Assembly: GCF_020881035.1 (NCBI RefSeq)
Contig: NZ_JAJITC010000003.1
Location: 434,001 to 498,000, forward strand
Source: Paraburkholderia translucens
GTDB lineage: Bacteria; Pseudomonadota; Gammaproteobacteria; Burkholderiales; Burkholderiaceae
Direction: 5' to 3'
Length of the DNA stretch: 64,000 nucleotides
Positions within the stretch are counted from its first letter, which is position 1, and each line of letters starts with the position of its first letter. Shown piece by piece: positions 18,965 through 27,238 of the stretch. The notes under the pieces were generated by a model. The model searched no databases, had not been told where the DNA came from, and worked only from the letters and a program-made list of their open reading frames with translations. The position numbers and the translations under genes were made by a program.

Positions 18965-19072
18965 TGCTGTCGGCGCGGCCTGCGGCCATGCCGAAGATGG
19001 GATGCCGGATGACCGGCGAGATACGACAGGACAAGCTGTCAGTAGCGCTGAACTTCAGGGCGCCTGATGACG

Positions 19073-19519
19073 CTATCTGAGCGAGCGCGGTGCTGCATCG
19101 CCGGCCGCATCCTGACGACGCACGCCGCGGCGGGTACCGATCCGCGTCGCGCCGAACTCCGTCAGAATCTTGCCGCGCGCGCGGCTCGCGAACACGAGGA
19201 AGCCGAAGCCGTCCGACTCGTACCAGTAGCCGCCGTTCTCGAGACCATCGAGCGGCTGCTCCAGCGCGTTGGTAATGGATTCGATGCAGCGCCGCCGCAA
19301 CTCGGCCGGTGCGGGATAGGGGGGCTGCGCGCCGCGCACACTGCATAGCAGTACATCGAGTCCGGGTAGCGCATGCGCATAGAGCACGGGTTCATCCTGC
19401 GCACGGGCACGGGCGATCTTGGTGTCGAGCTGACCGAACGGCTTGAAATGCCGCAGAACCGCGAGGAACGACTCGTCGCCGTCCACCTTCGCGCGCTTAC
19501 GCTTTTTCGGGAAGGACAT
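19073..19519 (-). CDS. Conserved hypothetical protein
   Basis: No family is recognised. The 148-residue product starts MSFPKKRKRAKVDGDESFLA, is basic at both ends, and has an ordered middle (FLAVLRHFKPFGQLDTK, LPGLDVLLCSVRG, GYWYESDGFGFLVF). No signal peptide or membrane segment is present. I chose the internal ATG because the 25 residues before it look like untranslated leader. It is convergent with the AsmA-family gene and divergent from the histidine kinase gene. Confidence 0.65.
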   Translation of the reverse strand: MSFPKKRKRAKVDGDESFLAVLRHFKPFGQLDTKIARARAQDEPVLYAHALPGLDVLLCSVRGAQPPYPAPAELRRRCIESITNALEQPLDGLENGGYWYESDGFGFLVFASRARGKILTEFGATRIGTRRGVRRQDAAGDAAPRSLR

Positions 19520-19948
19520 AAAAATTCGCCTGAAAAGGAATTGCAAGAAACGCTGCGTCCTCATGCGACCACTCCCGGCTTTCGCGCGCCGCACGTCGAT
19601 CTTTTATAGCATACGACAAGGCCGGATTCACGATGATTCGACGCTACTGCATCGCTCACCGCCTCCCGCACGAATCATGCCGAACCGCCTCGCCGCGCGC
19701 ATTCGCATCCCAGCACACCTTGTCTCCATCATAGACGCAGGCAGCGCCGAAAAAACATCCCATCCCAATAAAAAAGTCATTTTTATGTGGTCGGGCGCTT
19801 GCTGGCGCGCCGTTGAAATATCTCAAATTCACGTCGATAATGGCCGCTCTGGCCGCGCCGCGCCCGCCTCAAGGGGCGCGACGGGTGTGCGCGAGCCCCG
19901 CCGTTCGAGTGACAGCCTGAATCACAGCCTGAACGCCCTGACGGGACC
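19520..19948. other. Divergent intergenic region before the histidine kinase operon
   Basis: 429 bases without a gene. It is A+T-richer than its surroundings around 19745-19795 and holds the promoter listed at 19813-19841. Nothing else is recognised. Confidence 0.5.
19813..19841 (+). promoter_or_regulatory. Sigma-70-type promoter for the histidine kinase operon
   Basis: TTGAAA (19813-19818) and GATAAT (19836-19841) are separated by exactly 17 bases and lie about 110 bases before the kinase ATG. Both hexamers are close to consensus. Confidence 0.6.
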
Positions 19949-21559
19949 ATGAAACTATTCACCAAAGGCTTGCTGCTGATCGCGGTACCGAGCGTGGTCG
20001 AACTCGCGCTGCTCGGGGTCGTCTTCGATACCCAGGAGCAGACCGCGCAGGCCGCGCAGTGGGTCGACAACAGCAAGCAGATCCTTTACCAGTCGTCGGC
20101 CATCGTCGATCCGCTGCTGCGTCAGGCCGCGCGCGTGCGCACGGCCATGGTGACGGGCGACGCTTCGCTGATCGACCGCCATGCGGTGTGGGTCGACCTG
20201 AACGACCGGTTCGCGAAGCTCGATACGCTGGTCGCCGAAACGCCATCCCAGGCCGAGCGCGTACGCAATATGCGGCGCGCGATCGACGCGTATCGCGAAC
20301 AGAGCGTCGCCATTTCGCGGGCGTTGCACGAGGGGCGCAGTCTGCGCCCCTATATCGCGCTCGAAACCGGCGCGTTGCCGCAACAGATCGCCGTGTTCCG
20401 CGACGAGCTGGCCCAGTTCGGCGCGGCGGCGGCGCAACTCGACCTCGAGCAGTCGACCGCGCTTGGAGAGCGGCGCGAGCTTCAGCAGCGCGCGCTCATC
20501 GCTGCCGTGTTCGGTTCGATGCTGATCTGGGCGGTCACCGCGTTCGTGTTCGCGCGCGGCATCGGCCAACGCCTCGAAGTCCTGACCGATAACGCCGAGC
20601 GGCTCGGCAGCGGCCGGCCGCTCGCGGCGCCATTGTCGGGCAGCGACGAAATCGCCGCGCTCGACACGGTGCTGCATCAGACCGACGCGCGACTGCGCGA
20701 GGCCGAAGCCGAACAGGAGGCCCTGAAGACGCAGCTCGAAACACGCGCGCTGCAACTGGCAGCCGTCAATGAGGAATTGCGCCAGGAAACGCAGGACAAC
20801 GAGATGTTCATCTACAGCGTGTCGCACGATCTGCGCTCGCCACTCGTCAATCTGCAGGGTTTTTCGAAGGAGCTGCACGTATCGTGCGACGAGCTCGACG
20901 GCATCATCGGGCAGGCTCGCCTGCCTGAGCGTGAGCAGCGGCGCATGACGCAGATCCTCGACGGCGACGTGCGCGAATCGCTGCACTATTTGCGCACCGC
21001 GGTCGCGCGCGCGGCGGCGATCATCGACGCGCTCCTGCGCATCTCGCGCGCGGGACGGCTCGAATACCAGTGGCAGCGGGTCAGCGTCGGACGCGCGGTG
21101 GCGCGCGTCGTCGATGCGCTGCAAGGCGCGATCGAGCAGCGCGCGGCGAGCGTCACGGTGCGCGAGCTGCCGCCCGCATGGGGCGACCCGGCGGCGATCG
21201 AGCAGGTCTTCAGCAACCTGATCGGCAATGCGCTGAATTTTCTCGATCCGGCGCGCCGCGGGCGCATCGAGGTCGGCGCGCTGGAGCCCGGACCTGTCGA
21301 CGAGAGCGAACCGCGCGCGGCCCGTATGCGCACCTATTACGTCCGCGACAATGGGCTCGGTATTCCGGCCGGGTATCTGTCGAAGGTGTTTCGCGCATTC
21401 CAGCGTCTGCACGGGGACGTCGCGAGCGGCGAGGGGATCGGTCTGGCGCTGGTGCGGCGCACGGTCGAGCGGCACGGCGGGCGCGTCTGGGTCGAATCGG
21501 CTGAAGGCGCGGGCTCGACGTTTTTCGTGGTACTGCCCGAACAGCCGGTGCGCCTGTGA
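19949..21559 (+). CDS. CHASE3-type sensor histidine kinase
   Basis: Membrane-bound sensor kinase of 536 residues. There is a membrane segment at residues about 5-25, then a CHASE3-like helical extracytoplasmic domain (about 35-175), a second membrane segment (about 188-208) and a HAMP linker. The phosphoacceptor helix is SVSHDLRSPLVNLQGF, followed by an HATPase domain with the N-box NLIGNALNF, DNGLGIP and GIGLALVRRTVERHGG. The His-kinase region is of the phytochrome-like subclass that pairs with short single-domain regulators, and such a regulator gene follows after 80 bases. Confidence 0.88.
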   Translation: MKLFTKGLLLIAVPSVVELALLGVVFDTQEQTAQAAQWVDNSKQILYQSSAIVDPLLRQAARVRTAMVTGDASLIDRHAVWVDLNDRFAKLDTLVAETPSQAERVRNMRRAIDAYREQSVAISRALHEGRSLRPYIALETGALPQQIAVFRDELAQFGAAAAQLDLEQSTALGERRELQQRALIAAVFGSMLIWAVTAFVFARGIGQRLEVLTDNAERLGSGRPLAAPLSGSDEIAALDTVLHQTDARLREAEAEQEALKTQLETRALQLAAVNEELRQETQDNEMFIYSVSHDLRSPLVNLQGFSKELHVSCDELDGIIGQARLPEREQRRMTQILDGDVRESLHYLRTAVARAAAIIDALLRISRAGRLEYQWQRVSVGRAVARVVDALQGAIEQRAASVTVRELPPAWGDPAAIEQVFSNLIGNALNFLDPARRGRIEVGALEPGPVDESEPRAARMRTYYVRDNGLGIPAGYLSKVFRAFQRLHGDVASGEGIGLALVRRTVERHGGRVWVESAEGAGSTFFVVLPEQPVRL

Positions 21560-21639
21560 GCGCGGCGCATGCCGGCGCGAGCAGTGACGCCGCCATCCTG
21601 GCCGCGGCACGCATGACGAATCGTTGGTACGGAGAGCCT

Positions 21640-22131
21640 ATGAATCACGCGCAAACGGTCAGCATCGTTCTGATCGAAGACGACGACGGTCACGCGACGC
21701 TTGTCGAGCGCAATCTGCGCCGCGCCGGCATTTCGAACGGCTTCATGCGCTTTCGCGACGGCCAGCAGGCGCTCGATTATTTCTTCGGCCCCGCGCCCGC
21801 GCAGCCATTGACCGACGCCGACGGCCGTCCGTATCCATCGCGCGAAAATCTCGCGAATTTCGTCGTGCTGCTCGATCTGAAGATGCCGCGCGTCGACGGC
21901 TTCGAGGTGCTGCGGCGTCTGAAGGAAGCCCCCGAGACCGCCGCGGTGCCGGTGATCGTGCTGACCACCACCGACGATCCGCGCGAAATCGCGCGCTGCT
22001 ACGAGCTCGGCTGCAACGTCTATATCTGCAAGCCGGTCGAATACGATGCGTTCATCGAGGCCGTGCGCCGGCTCGGCTTCTTCCTGCAAGTGGTCAAGCT
22101 GCCGCCGGGGCATCGGCTCGCGCCGCCCTGA
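21640..22131 (+). CDS. Single-domain response regulator (Rcp1-like)
   Basis: A stand-alone receiver domain of 163 residues with no output domain. It shows the acidic pocket IEDDDGHATL, the phosphoacceptor aspartate in VVLLDLKMPRVDGFEVL, the switch residues LTTTDDP and the conserved lysine in CKPVEYDAF. The length and the insertion before the phospho-site (residues about 45-70) are typical of Rcp1-like partners of phytochrome-type kinases. GGAGAG at 21631-21636 supports the ATG at 21640. It probably relays phosphate between the two flanking kinases. Confidence 0.88.
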   Translation: MNHAQTVSIVLIEDDDGHATLVERNLRRAGISNGFMRFRDGQQALDYFFGPAPAQPLTDADGRPYPSRENLANFVVLLDLKMPRVDGFEVLRRLKEAPETAAVPVIVLTTTDDPREIARCYELGCNVYICKPVEYDAFIEAVRRLGFFLQVVKLPPGHRLAPP

Positions 22132-22190
22132 AGCTGTCCGAAAGCCGTTCATGACAAGATAAGCCCCGAACTGACCCAGAGAAGATCTGC

Positions 22191-24164
22191 ATGACCCAAG
22201 AAGTGTCCACGCCGCACGCCGCATACGTGCTGGTCGTCGATGACGACGAAGGCATCTTGCGACTCGCGCGCAAGTCACTCGAGCGCGCCGGCTGCCGGGT
22301 GGCGATCTGCGCCGGCGTCGAGGCGGCCCGCGAGCGCCTCGCGAACGGCGGCCCCGATCTGCTTGTGCTCGACTATCAGCTGAGCGGTCCCGAGACCGGG
22401 CTCGATTTCTTCAGGCGTCTGCGCGCGGAGGGCGTGCGCATTCCGGCGATTCTCGTGACCGGCTTCACCGACGAATCGCGCGTGATCGAAGCGCTGCGCT
22501 CAGGCGTGTCCGACGTGGTGCCGAAGTCCGGTGACTATCTCGACTATCTGCCGGAAGCCGTGGAGCGCGTGCTCTCGCAGGTACGGCTGCAACGCGCGTC
22601 CGACGAGGCGCTGCTGCTGCGCGATCGCGAACTGCACTACCGGACGCTCTCGGAAGCGTTGCCGCATCTCGTGCTGACTTGCGACGCGGCCGGAAATTGC
22701 GACTTCCTGTCGAAGCAGTGGCGCGACTACACCGGCTTGCCCGAACACGGCTCGCACGGTCTCGCCTGGCTCGACGCCGTGCATCCCGACGATCGCGAGC
22801 AGATCCGGCGCAGCTGGCTACAGGCGGTCGCGAGCCGCAGCGGCGACTATCGCCAGGAGATGCGGATTCGCCGGCACGACGGCGAGTACCGCTGGTTCGA
22901 CGTGCGGGTGGTCGCGATGCGCGACGCCGATGGCAACGTCAGCAAATGGTTCGGCAGTTGCACCGACATCCACTCGCAGCGCGAGGCGATCGAGGAGCGC
23001 GAGCGACTGCTCGAGTCGGAGCAGGCCGCGCGCCAGGCCGCTGAAGAAGCGAATCGCGCGAAGGACCGTTTTCTCGCGATGCTCTCCCACGAATTGCGCA
23101 CGCCGCTCACGCCGGTGCTCGCGGGCGCGAGCGTGCTCGAGATGATCCCCGGGCTGCCCGAGCAGGCACGCGCGAGCGTGCGGATGATCCGCCGCAACGT
23201 CGAGCTGGAGGCGCGGCTGATCGACGACCTGCTCGATCTCACGCGCGTCGCGAACGGCAAGCTTCGGCTGTCGCTGGAGACCGTCGACGTGCACGAGGTG
23301 ATCGACAGCGTGCTCGAACTCTTTCGCAGCGAAATCCAGGTCAAGCAGCAGGACGTGCATGTCGAGAAGCACGCGACGCATCACTACGTGCTCGCCGATC
23401 GCGCGCGCCTGCAACAGATGCTGTGGAACCTGATTCGCAACGCCGCGAAGTTCACGCCGGACGGCGGTCATATCTATGTGCGCACGCGCGACGAACGCAT
23501 GCAGGTGCAGATCTCGGTCGAAGACACCGGCATCGGCATCGAGCCCGAGCAGATCGGCAAGCTGTTCAATGCGTTCGAGCAGGGCGACCAGAAGATGACG
23601 CGGCAGTTCGGCGGCCTCGGTCTGGGTCTCGCGATCACGAAGGCTTTGACCGACGTGCACGGCGGTACCGTGACCGCGCAGAGCCCCGGTCCGCATTGCG
23701 GCGCGACCTTCACGATCACGCTGCCGACCGCCGCGGCGCCGGCCGCCGCTCAGCCGGTCATCGTGCCGAGCACGGCGCAGCCGGCAAGCTCGCTGACGGT
23801 GCTGCTGATCGAGGATCACATCGATACCGCCGACGTGATGGCGCAGTTGATGCGCAGCGTCGGCCATGACGTGACGGTGGTCGGGCGCGTCGACGATGCG
23901 CTTGCGGCGACGCAGCTGCGCAGCTTCGATCTGGTCGTCAGCGATGTCGGGTTGCCTGATGGCACCGGCCTCGATTTCATCAAGGCGTTTCGCGAACAGT
24001 CGGACGTGCCTGCGGTCGCCCTGACCGGCTTCGGCACCGACGAGGACGTGCGCCGTTGTTTGAGCGCGGGCTTCACGTCGCATTTGACGAAGCCTGTCAA
24101 TTTCGGCCAGCTCGAAACGATGATGGAAAGCGCGGCGCAATTGAAGGCGCGCAAGGGCGCCTGA
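22191..24164 (+). CDS. Hybrid sensor histidine kinase (REC-PAS-HisKA-HATPase-REC)
   Basis: Cytoplasmic hybrid kinase of 657 residues with no membrane segments. The order is receiver 1 (about 11-125, phospho-site VLDYQLSGPETGLDF), PAS/PAC (about 145-265, EYRWFDVRVVAMRDADGNV), a coiled linker, HisKA (MLSHELRTPLTPVLAGA), HATPase (NLIRNAAKFTPDGG, VEDTGIGIEP, GGLGLGLAITKALTDVHGG) and C-terminal receiver 2 (about 535-650, VVSDVGLPDGTGLDF). The N-terminal receiver suggests it takes phosphate from the neighbouring kinase-regulator pair. Confidence 0.9.
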   Translation: MTQEVSTPHAAYVLVVDDDEGILRLARKSLERAGCRVAICAGVEAARERLANGGPDLLVLDYQLSGPETGLDFFRRLRAEGVRIPAILVTGFTDESRVIEALRSGVSDVVPKSGDYLDYLPEAVERVLSQVRLQRASDEALLLRDRELHYRTLSEALPHLVLTCDAAGNCDFLSKQWRDYTGLPEHGSHGLAWLDAVHPDDREQIRRSWLQAVASRSGDYRQEMRIRRHDGEYRWFDVRVVAMRDADGNVSKWFGSCTDIHSQREAIEERERLLESEQAARQAAEEANRAKDRFLAMLSHELRTPLTPVLAGASVLEMIPGLPEQARASVRMIRRNVELEARLIDDLLDLTRVANGKLRLSLETVDVHEVIDSVLELFRSEIQVKQQDVHVEKHATHHYVLADRARLQQMLWNLIRNAAKFTPDGGHIYVRTRDERMQVQISVEDTGIGIEPEQIGKLFNAFEQGDQKMTRQFGGLGLGLAITKALTDVHGGTVTAQSPGPHCGATFTITLPTAAAPAAAQPVIVPSTAQPASSLTVLLIEDHIDTADVMAQLMRSVGHDVTVVGRVDDALAATQLRSFDLVVSDVGLPDGTGLDFIKAFREQSDVPAVALTGFGTDEDVRRCLSAGFTSHLTKPVNFGQLETMMESAAQLKARKGA

Positions 24165-24168
24165 GAAC

Positions 24169-24615
24169 CTAGCGCTGCTGATTTTTCAGCGTATCGCGGA
24201 TCTCGCGCAGCAGCAGCACGTCTTCTGGTGTCGGCGGCGGCTCGGCCGGCGCGGCTTCGGCCGGTTTGCGCAGATTGTTGATGAACTTGACCATCATGAA
24301 AATGATGAACGCGAGAATGATGAAGTTGATCAGCACGGTAATGAACGAACCGTAGCCGATCACCGCCACGCCCGCCGTTTGCAGGTCTTTATACGATTCC
24401 GGATTCCCTTTGTAATTCGCCGGAATATGGCCGAGGCGAATGTACATATTGGAAAAATCGAGGCCGCCGGTAGCGAGCCCGACAACCGGCATGATCAGGT
24501 CTTTGACCACGGAATTGACGATGGTGGAAAAAGCGCCGCCGATAATCACACCGACCGCCAGATCCATCACATTGCCCTTGAGGGCAAATTCTTTGAATTC
24601 CTGGATCATGCTCAT
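24169..24615 (-). CDS. mscL: Large-conductance mechanosensitive channel MscL
   Basis: Homopentameric inner-membrane channel that opens on hypo-osmotic shock. The 148-residue protein begins [20 protein letters not shown] and continues with the pore helix [19 protein letters not shown]. The second membrane helix is [23 protein letters not shown], listed here in part as [15 protein letters not shown], and a charged C-terminal helix follows. It is convergent with the hybrid kinase gene, only 4 bases from its stop. The upstream 100 bases must hold its promoter. Confidence 0.95.
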   Translation of the reverse strand: MSMIQEFKEFALKGNVMDLAVGVIIGGAFSTIVNSVVKDLIMPVVGLATGGLDFSNMYIRLGHIPANYKGNPESYKDLQTAGVAVIGYGSFITVLINFIILAFIIFMMVKFINNLRKPAEAAPAEPPPTPEDVLLLREIRDTLKNQQR

Positions 24616-24715
24616 GGGTGCACCTCCCCTGATATCGATAGCCGAATAATACCAACCTGAGGCGGATCGGCTAGTGCCTTAGCCGCCTTGCACCAGGGCG
24701 ATTCGTTGCGCGTCG

Positions 24716-25750
24716 CTAATGTGGAAACTGTGACGCTCCATGACGCGCGCGCTCCAGATGCGCGGCAAAACTGACCGGGTCGATGTTGGTGCCGCACAGC
24801 AGCACACCTACGCGTTTGCCCTGCAACGGGTCGCGCAGCGGCCCAAGCAGCGCCGCGGTAGCGGCCGCGCAGGCCGGCTCGACCGCGAGCTTTAGCTGAT
24901 CGAAGAGGATCAGCATTGCCGCGCGCAACTGGTCGTCCGACGCCGTCACGAGCCGATCGATATGGCGGCGGCACAATTCGTAGCTGTATTGTTCGGTATG
25001 CGGCGACATCAGCGAATCGGCGATGCTGTACATATGGCCCATTCTGACCGTGTGGTTGGCGGCGAAGCTCCTGCGCATCACGTCCGAGCCTTCGGGCTCG
25101 ACGCCGTACACATGCATGTTCGGATTCGCGAGCCGCAGCGCCGTGGAGACGCCGGCCGCGAGTCCTCCGCCTCCGATCGGCACGATCACCGCTTCGAGGT
25201 CGGGCGTTTGGGTCGCCCATTCGTAGCCGAGCGTGGCCGAGCCGAGCACCGTGCGATAGCCGTTGAACGGATGCACGAAATACCGGCCTTCCTCGGCCTC
25301 GATGTGGCGTACCAGCTCGAACGCTTCGGCGAGATCTTCGGCATACACGATGTCGGCGCCGTACTCGCGGCATAGCGCGACGCGCGCAGGATTGGCTGCG
25401 CTGAACAGCACGACTTTCGCGCTGACGCCCAGCCGCATCGCCGCATAGGCGACGGCCACCGCATGATTGCCACCCGATACGCAGGTGACGCCTGCGCTCT
25501 TTTGCGCATCGTCGAGCGCGAGCAGGTTCGTGAAGGCACCGCGTGCCTTGAAGCTGCCGCCGGCCTGCAGCAGTTCGAACTTGAAGTTGACGACGGTGCC
25601 GTGCAGCGACCCGAAGTCGAGCCGGTCGAACACCGGCGTGCGCGCGACCCACGGCGTCAACGCAAAGTGCTGCGCGGCGATGTCGTCGAGCGTGGGGATC
25701 GGCTCGCCGTCGATCGTGTGATCCGTGTGCTGCGGCATGGCGCTGGACAT
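24716..25750 (-). CDS. PLP-dependent serine/threonine dehydratase
   Basis: Fold-type II PLP enzyme of 344 residues that deaminates hydroxy-amino acids. The cofactor lysine lies in AGGSFKARGAF, the phosphate loop is GGGGLAAG, and VSGGNHAVAVAYAAM is the substrate-side loop. It lacks the C-terminal ACT-like domain of biosynthetic IlvA, so it resembles catabolic threonine dehydratase or the EutB-type dehydratase. The true substrate cannot be told from sequence. It lies 89 bases downstream of argE on the same strand. Confidence 0.85.
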   Translation of the reverse strand: MSSAMPQHTDHTIDGEPIPTLDDIAAQHFALTPWVARTPVFDRLDFGSLHGTVVNFKFELLQAGGSFKARGAFTNLLALDDAQKSAGVTCVSGGNHAVAVAYAAMRLGVSAKVVLFSAANPARVALCREYGADIVYAEDLAEAFELVRHIEAEEGRYFVHPFNGYRTVLGSATLGYEWATQTPDLEAVIVPIGGGGLAAGVSTALRLANPNMHVYGVEPEGSDVMRRSFAANHTVRMGHMYSIADSLMSPHTEQYSYELCRRHIDRLVTASDDQLRAAMLILFDQLKLAVEPACAAATAALLGPLRDPLQGKRVGVLLCGTNIDPVSFAAHLERARHGASQFPH

Positions 25751-25839
25751 GGCGGTCGCTCCGGAGTCGTCGGTATCGGTAAGACTCGTTGCGCGGCGCG
25801 CTGGTTCAGTGCGGCTGCGCGCCGCTGCAACGAAGGAGG

Positions 25840-27072
25840 CTAAGCGGCCTCGACCGACATGCTGTGGATGAACTTGTGCAAAAAGCGCTCGCACGCGACG
25901 AGCTGCTCGAGCTCGACGAATTCGTTCGCCTTGTGCGCCTGCTGGATGTCGCCGGGACCGCAGACGATGCTCGGAACACCGGCGTTGGAAAAGAGGCCCG
26001 CTTCGGTGGCGTATGCGACCTTGCGCTTGTCCTGGTCGACCGTCAGCGCGCGCACGAGCTGCGTGATCGCGGCCTGTTCGGACGAATCGAGGCCGGGCGC
26101 CGCGGCGATCTTCGTGATCTCGATCGCGGCCGACGGATGCTCGCGCAGCATTTTCGGCAGCAGCGTTTCGCGCGCGTAAGTGTCGATGCGCGCGAAGATC
26201 TGCTCGGGATCGAGCGTCGGCAGATTGCGGAATTCGAACTGGAACCGGCACTCGGCCGGCACCGTGTTGACCGCGTTGCCGCCCGTGATCGTGCTGGTCT
26301 GCGCGGTGCTGAACGGCACGTCGTACAGTTCGTCGAACGGGCCTTGCTCGCGGAATTGGTCGGCCATGTCGCGGATGTAGCAGATCAGGCGTGCCGCGTA
26401 CTCGATCGCGTTCAAGCCCTTCGGCGTCAGCGACGAATGCGCGGCCTGGCCGCGCACGCAGCAGTGATACGCGTTGATGCCCTTGTGCGCGATGATCGGG
26501 CGCATGCTGGTCGGCTCGCCGACAATGCAGCCGTCTGGCTTCACCCCACGCTTCATCAGATCGGCGATCATGAGCGGCGCGCCGACGCAGCCAATTTCCT
26601 CGTCGAACGACAGCGCGAAGTGAATCGGCTTCGCGAGCTTCGTGCGCTGCATGTCCGGCAGGAGGGTGAGCGCTGCGCCGATGAAGCCCTTCATGTCGCA
26701 CGTACCGCGGCCGTACAGCTTGTCGCCGCGGATCTCGGGCTTGAACGGATCGCTGTCCCATTGCTGGCCGTCCACCGGCACGACGTCCGTGTGGCCCGAC
26801 AGCACGACGCCGCCGTTCGTTTCGCCATCGTGCGCGGGTATCGTCGCGAACAGGTTCGCCCATTGGCCGCCCTTGCCGTGCGTGAGCGTCGCCTCGACGC
26901 CGGCCGCGCGCAACGCGTCGCGCACGGTTTCGATCAGGCCGAGATTCGGATTGCGGCTCACCGTGTCCATCGATACGAGACGGGTGACCCAGGGCAGAGA
27001 TACCGGAGATGCGGGAGCAGCGAGGGAGGCGGAAGACTGCGACGATTGCGCCGTTTCAGCGACTTGAGGCAT
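25840..27072 (-). CDS. argE: Acetylornithine deacetylase ArgE
   Basis: M20-family metallopeptidase that removes the acetyl group from N-acetylornithine in arginine synthesis. The 410-residue protein has the metal ligands in LSGHTDVVPVDG, GTCDMKGFIG and the catalytic DEEIGC, and a dimerisation domain from about residue 185 (HKGINAYHCCVRG). The late histidine is in QAHKANEFV. The first 25 residues are Ser/Ala-rich and may not all be translated; the conserved part starts at about PWVTRLVSMDTVSRNPN. Confidence 0.92.
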   Translation of the reverse strand: MPQVAETAQSSQSSASLAAPASPVSLPWVTRLVSMDTVSRNPNLGLIETVRDALRAAGVEATLTHGKGGQWANLFATIPAHDGETNGGVVLSGHTDVVPVDGQQWDSDPFKPEIRGDKLYGRGTCDMKGFIGAALTLLPDMQRTKLAKPIHFALSFDEEIGCVGAPLMIADLMKRGVKPDGCIVGEPTSMRPIIAHKGINAYHCCVRGQAAHSSLTPKGLNAIEYAARLICYIRDMADQFREQGPFDELYDVPFSTAQTSTITGGNAVNTVPAECRFQFEFRNLPTLDPEQIFARIDTYARETLLPKMLREHPSAAIEITKIAAAPGLDSSEQAAITQLVRALTVDQDKRKVAYATEAGLFSNAGVPSIVCGPGDIQQAHKANEFVELEQLVACERFLHKFIHSMSVEAA

Positions 27073-27175
27073 GACATGACTCCGGCATTAGAGTCTATCG
27101 ATCATATCCCAAATTGGATGCTCTCAAGGTCTTCCGTGAGCCGGTGCCGCGTTGGCGCAGCGCAGCATCGATGCG

Positions 27176-27203
27176 AAAAACGGGGGACGTCCCCCCGTTT
27201 TCT
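27176..27203. terminator. Terminator between argE and mfd
   Basis: The inverted repeat AAAACGGGGG / CCCCCGTTTT with a short central GACGTC-type loop is flanked by A and T runs on both sides. It can work in both directions, and on the minus strand it would stop transcripts leaving mfd. Confidence 0.7.
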
Positions 27204-27238
27204 TCGGTTCCTGCAGCCCTTCACCCCGCGCTCAGCGC

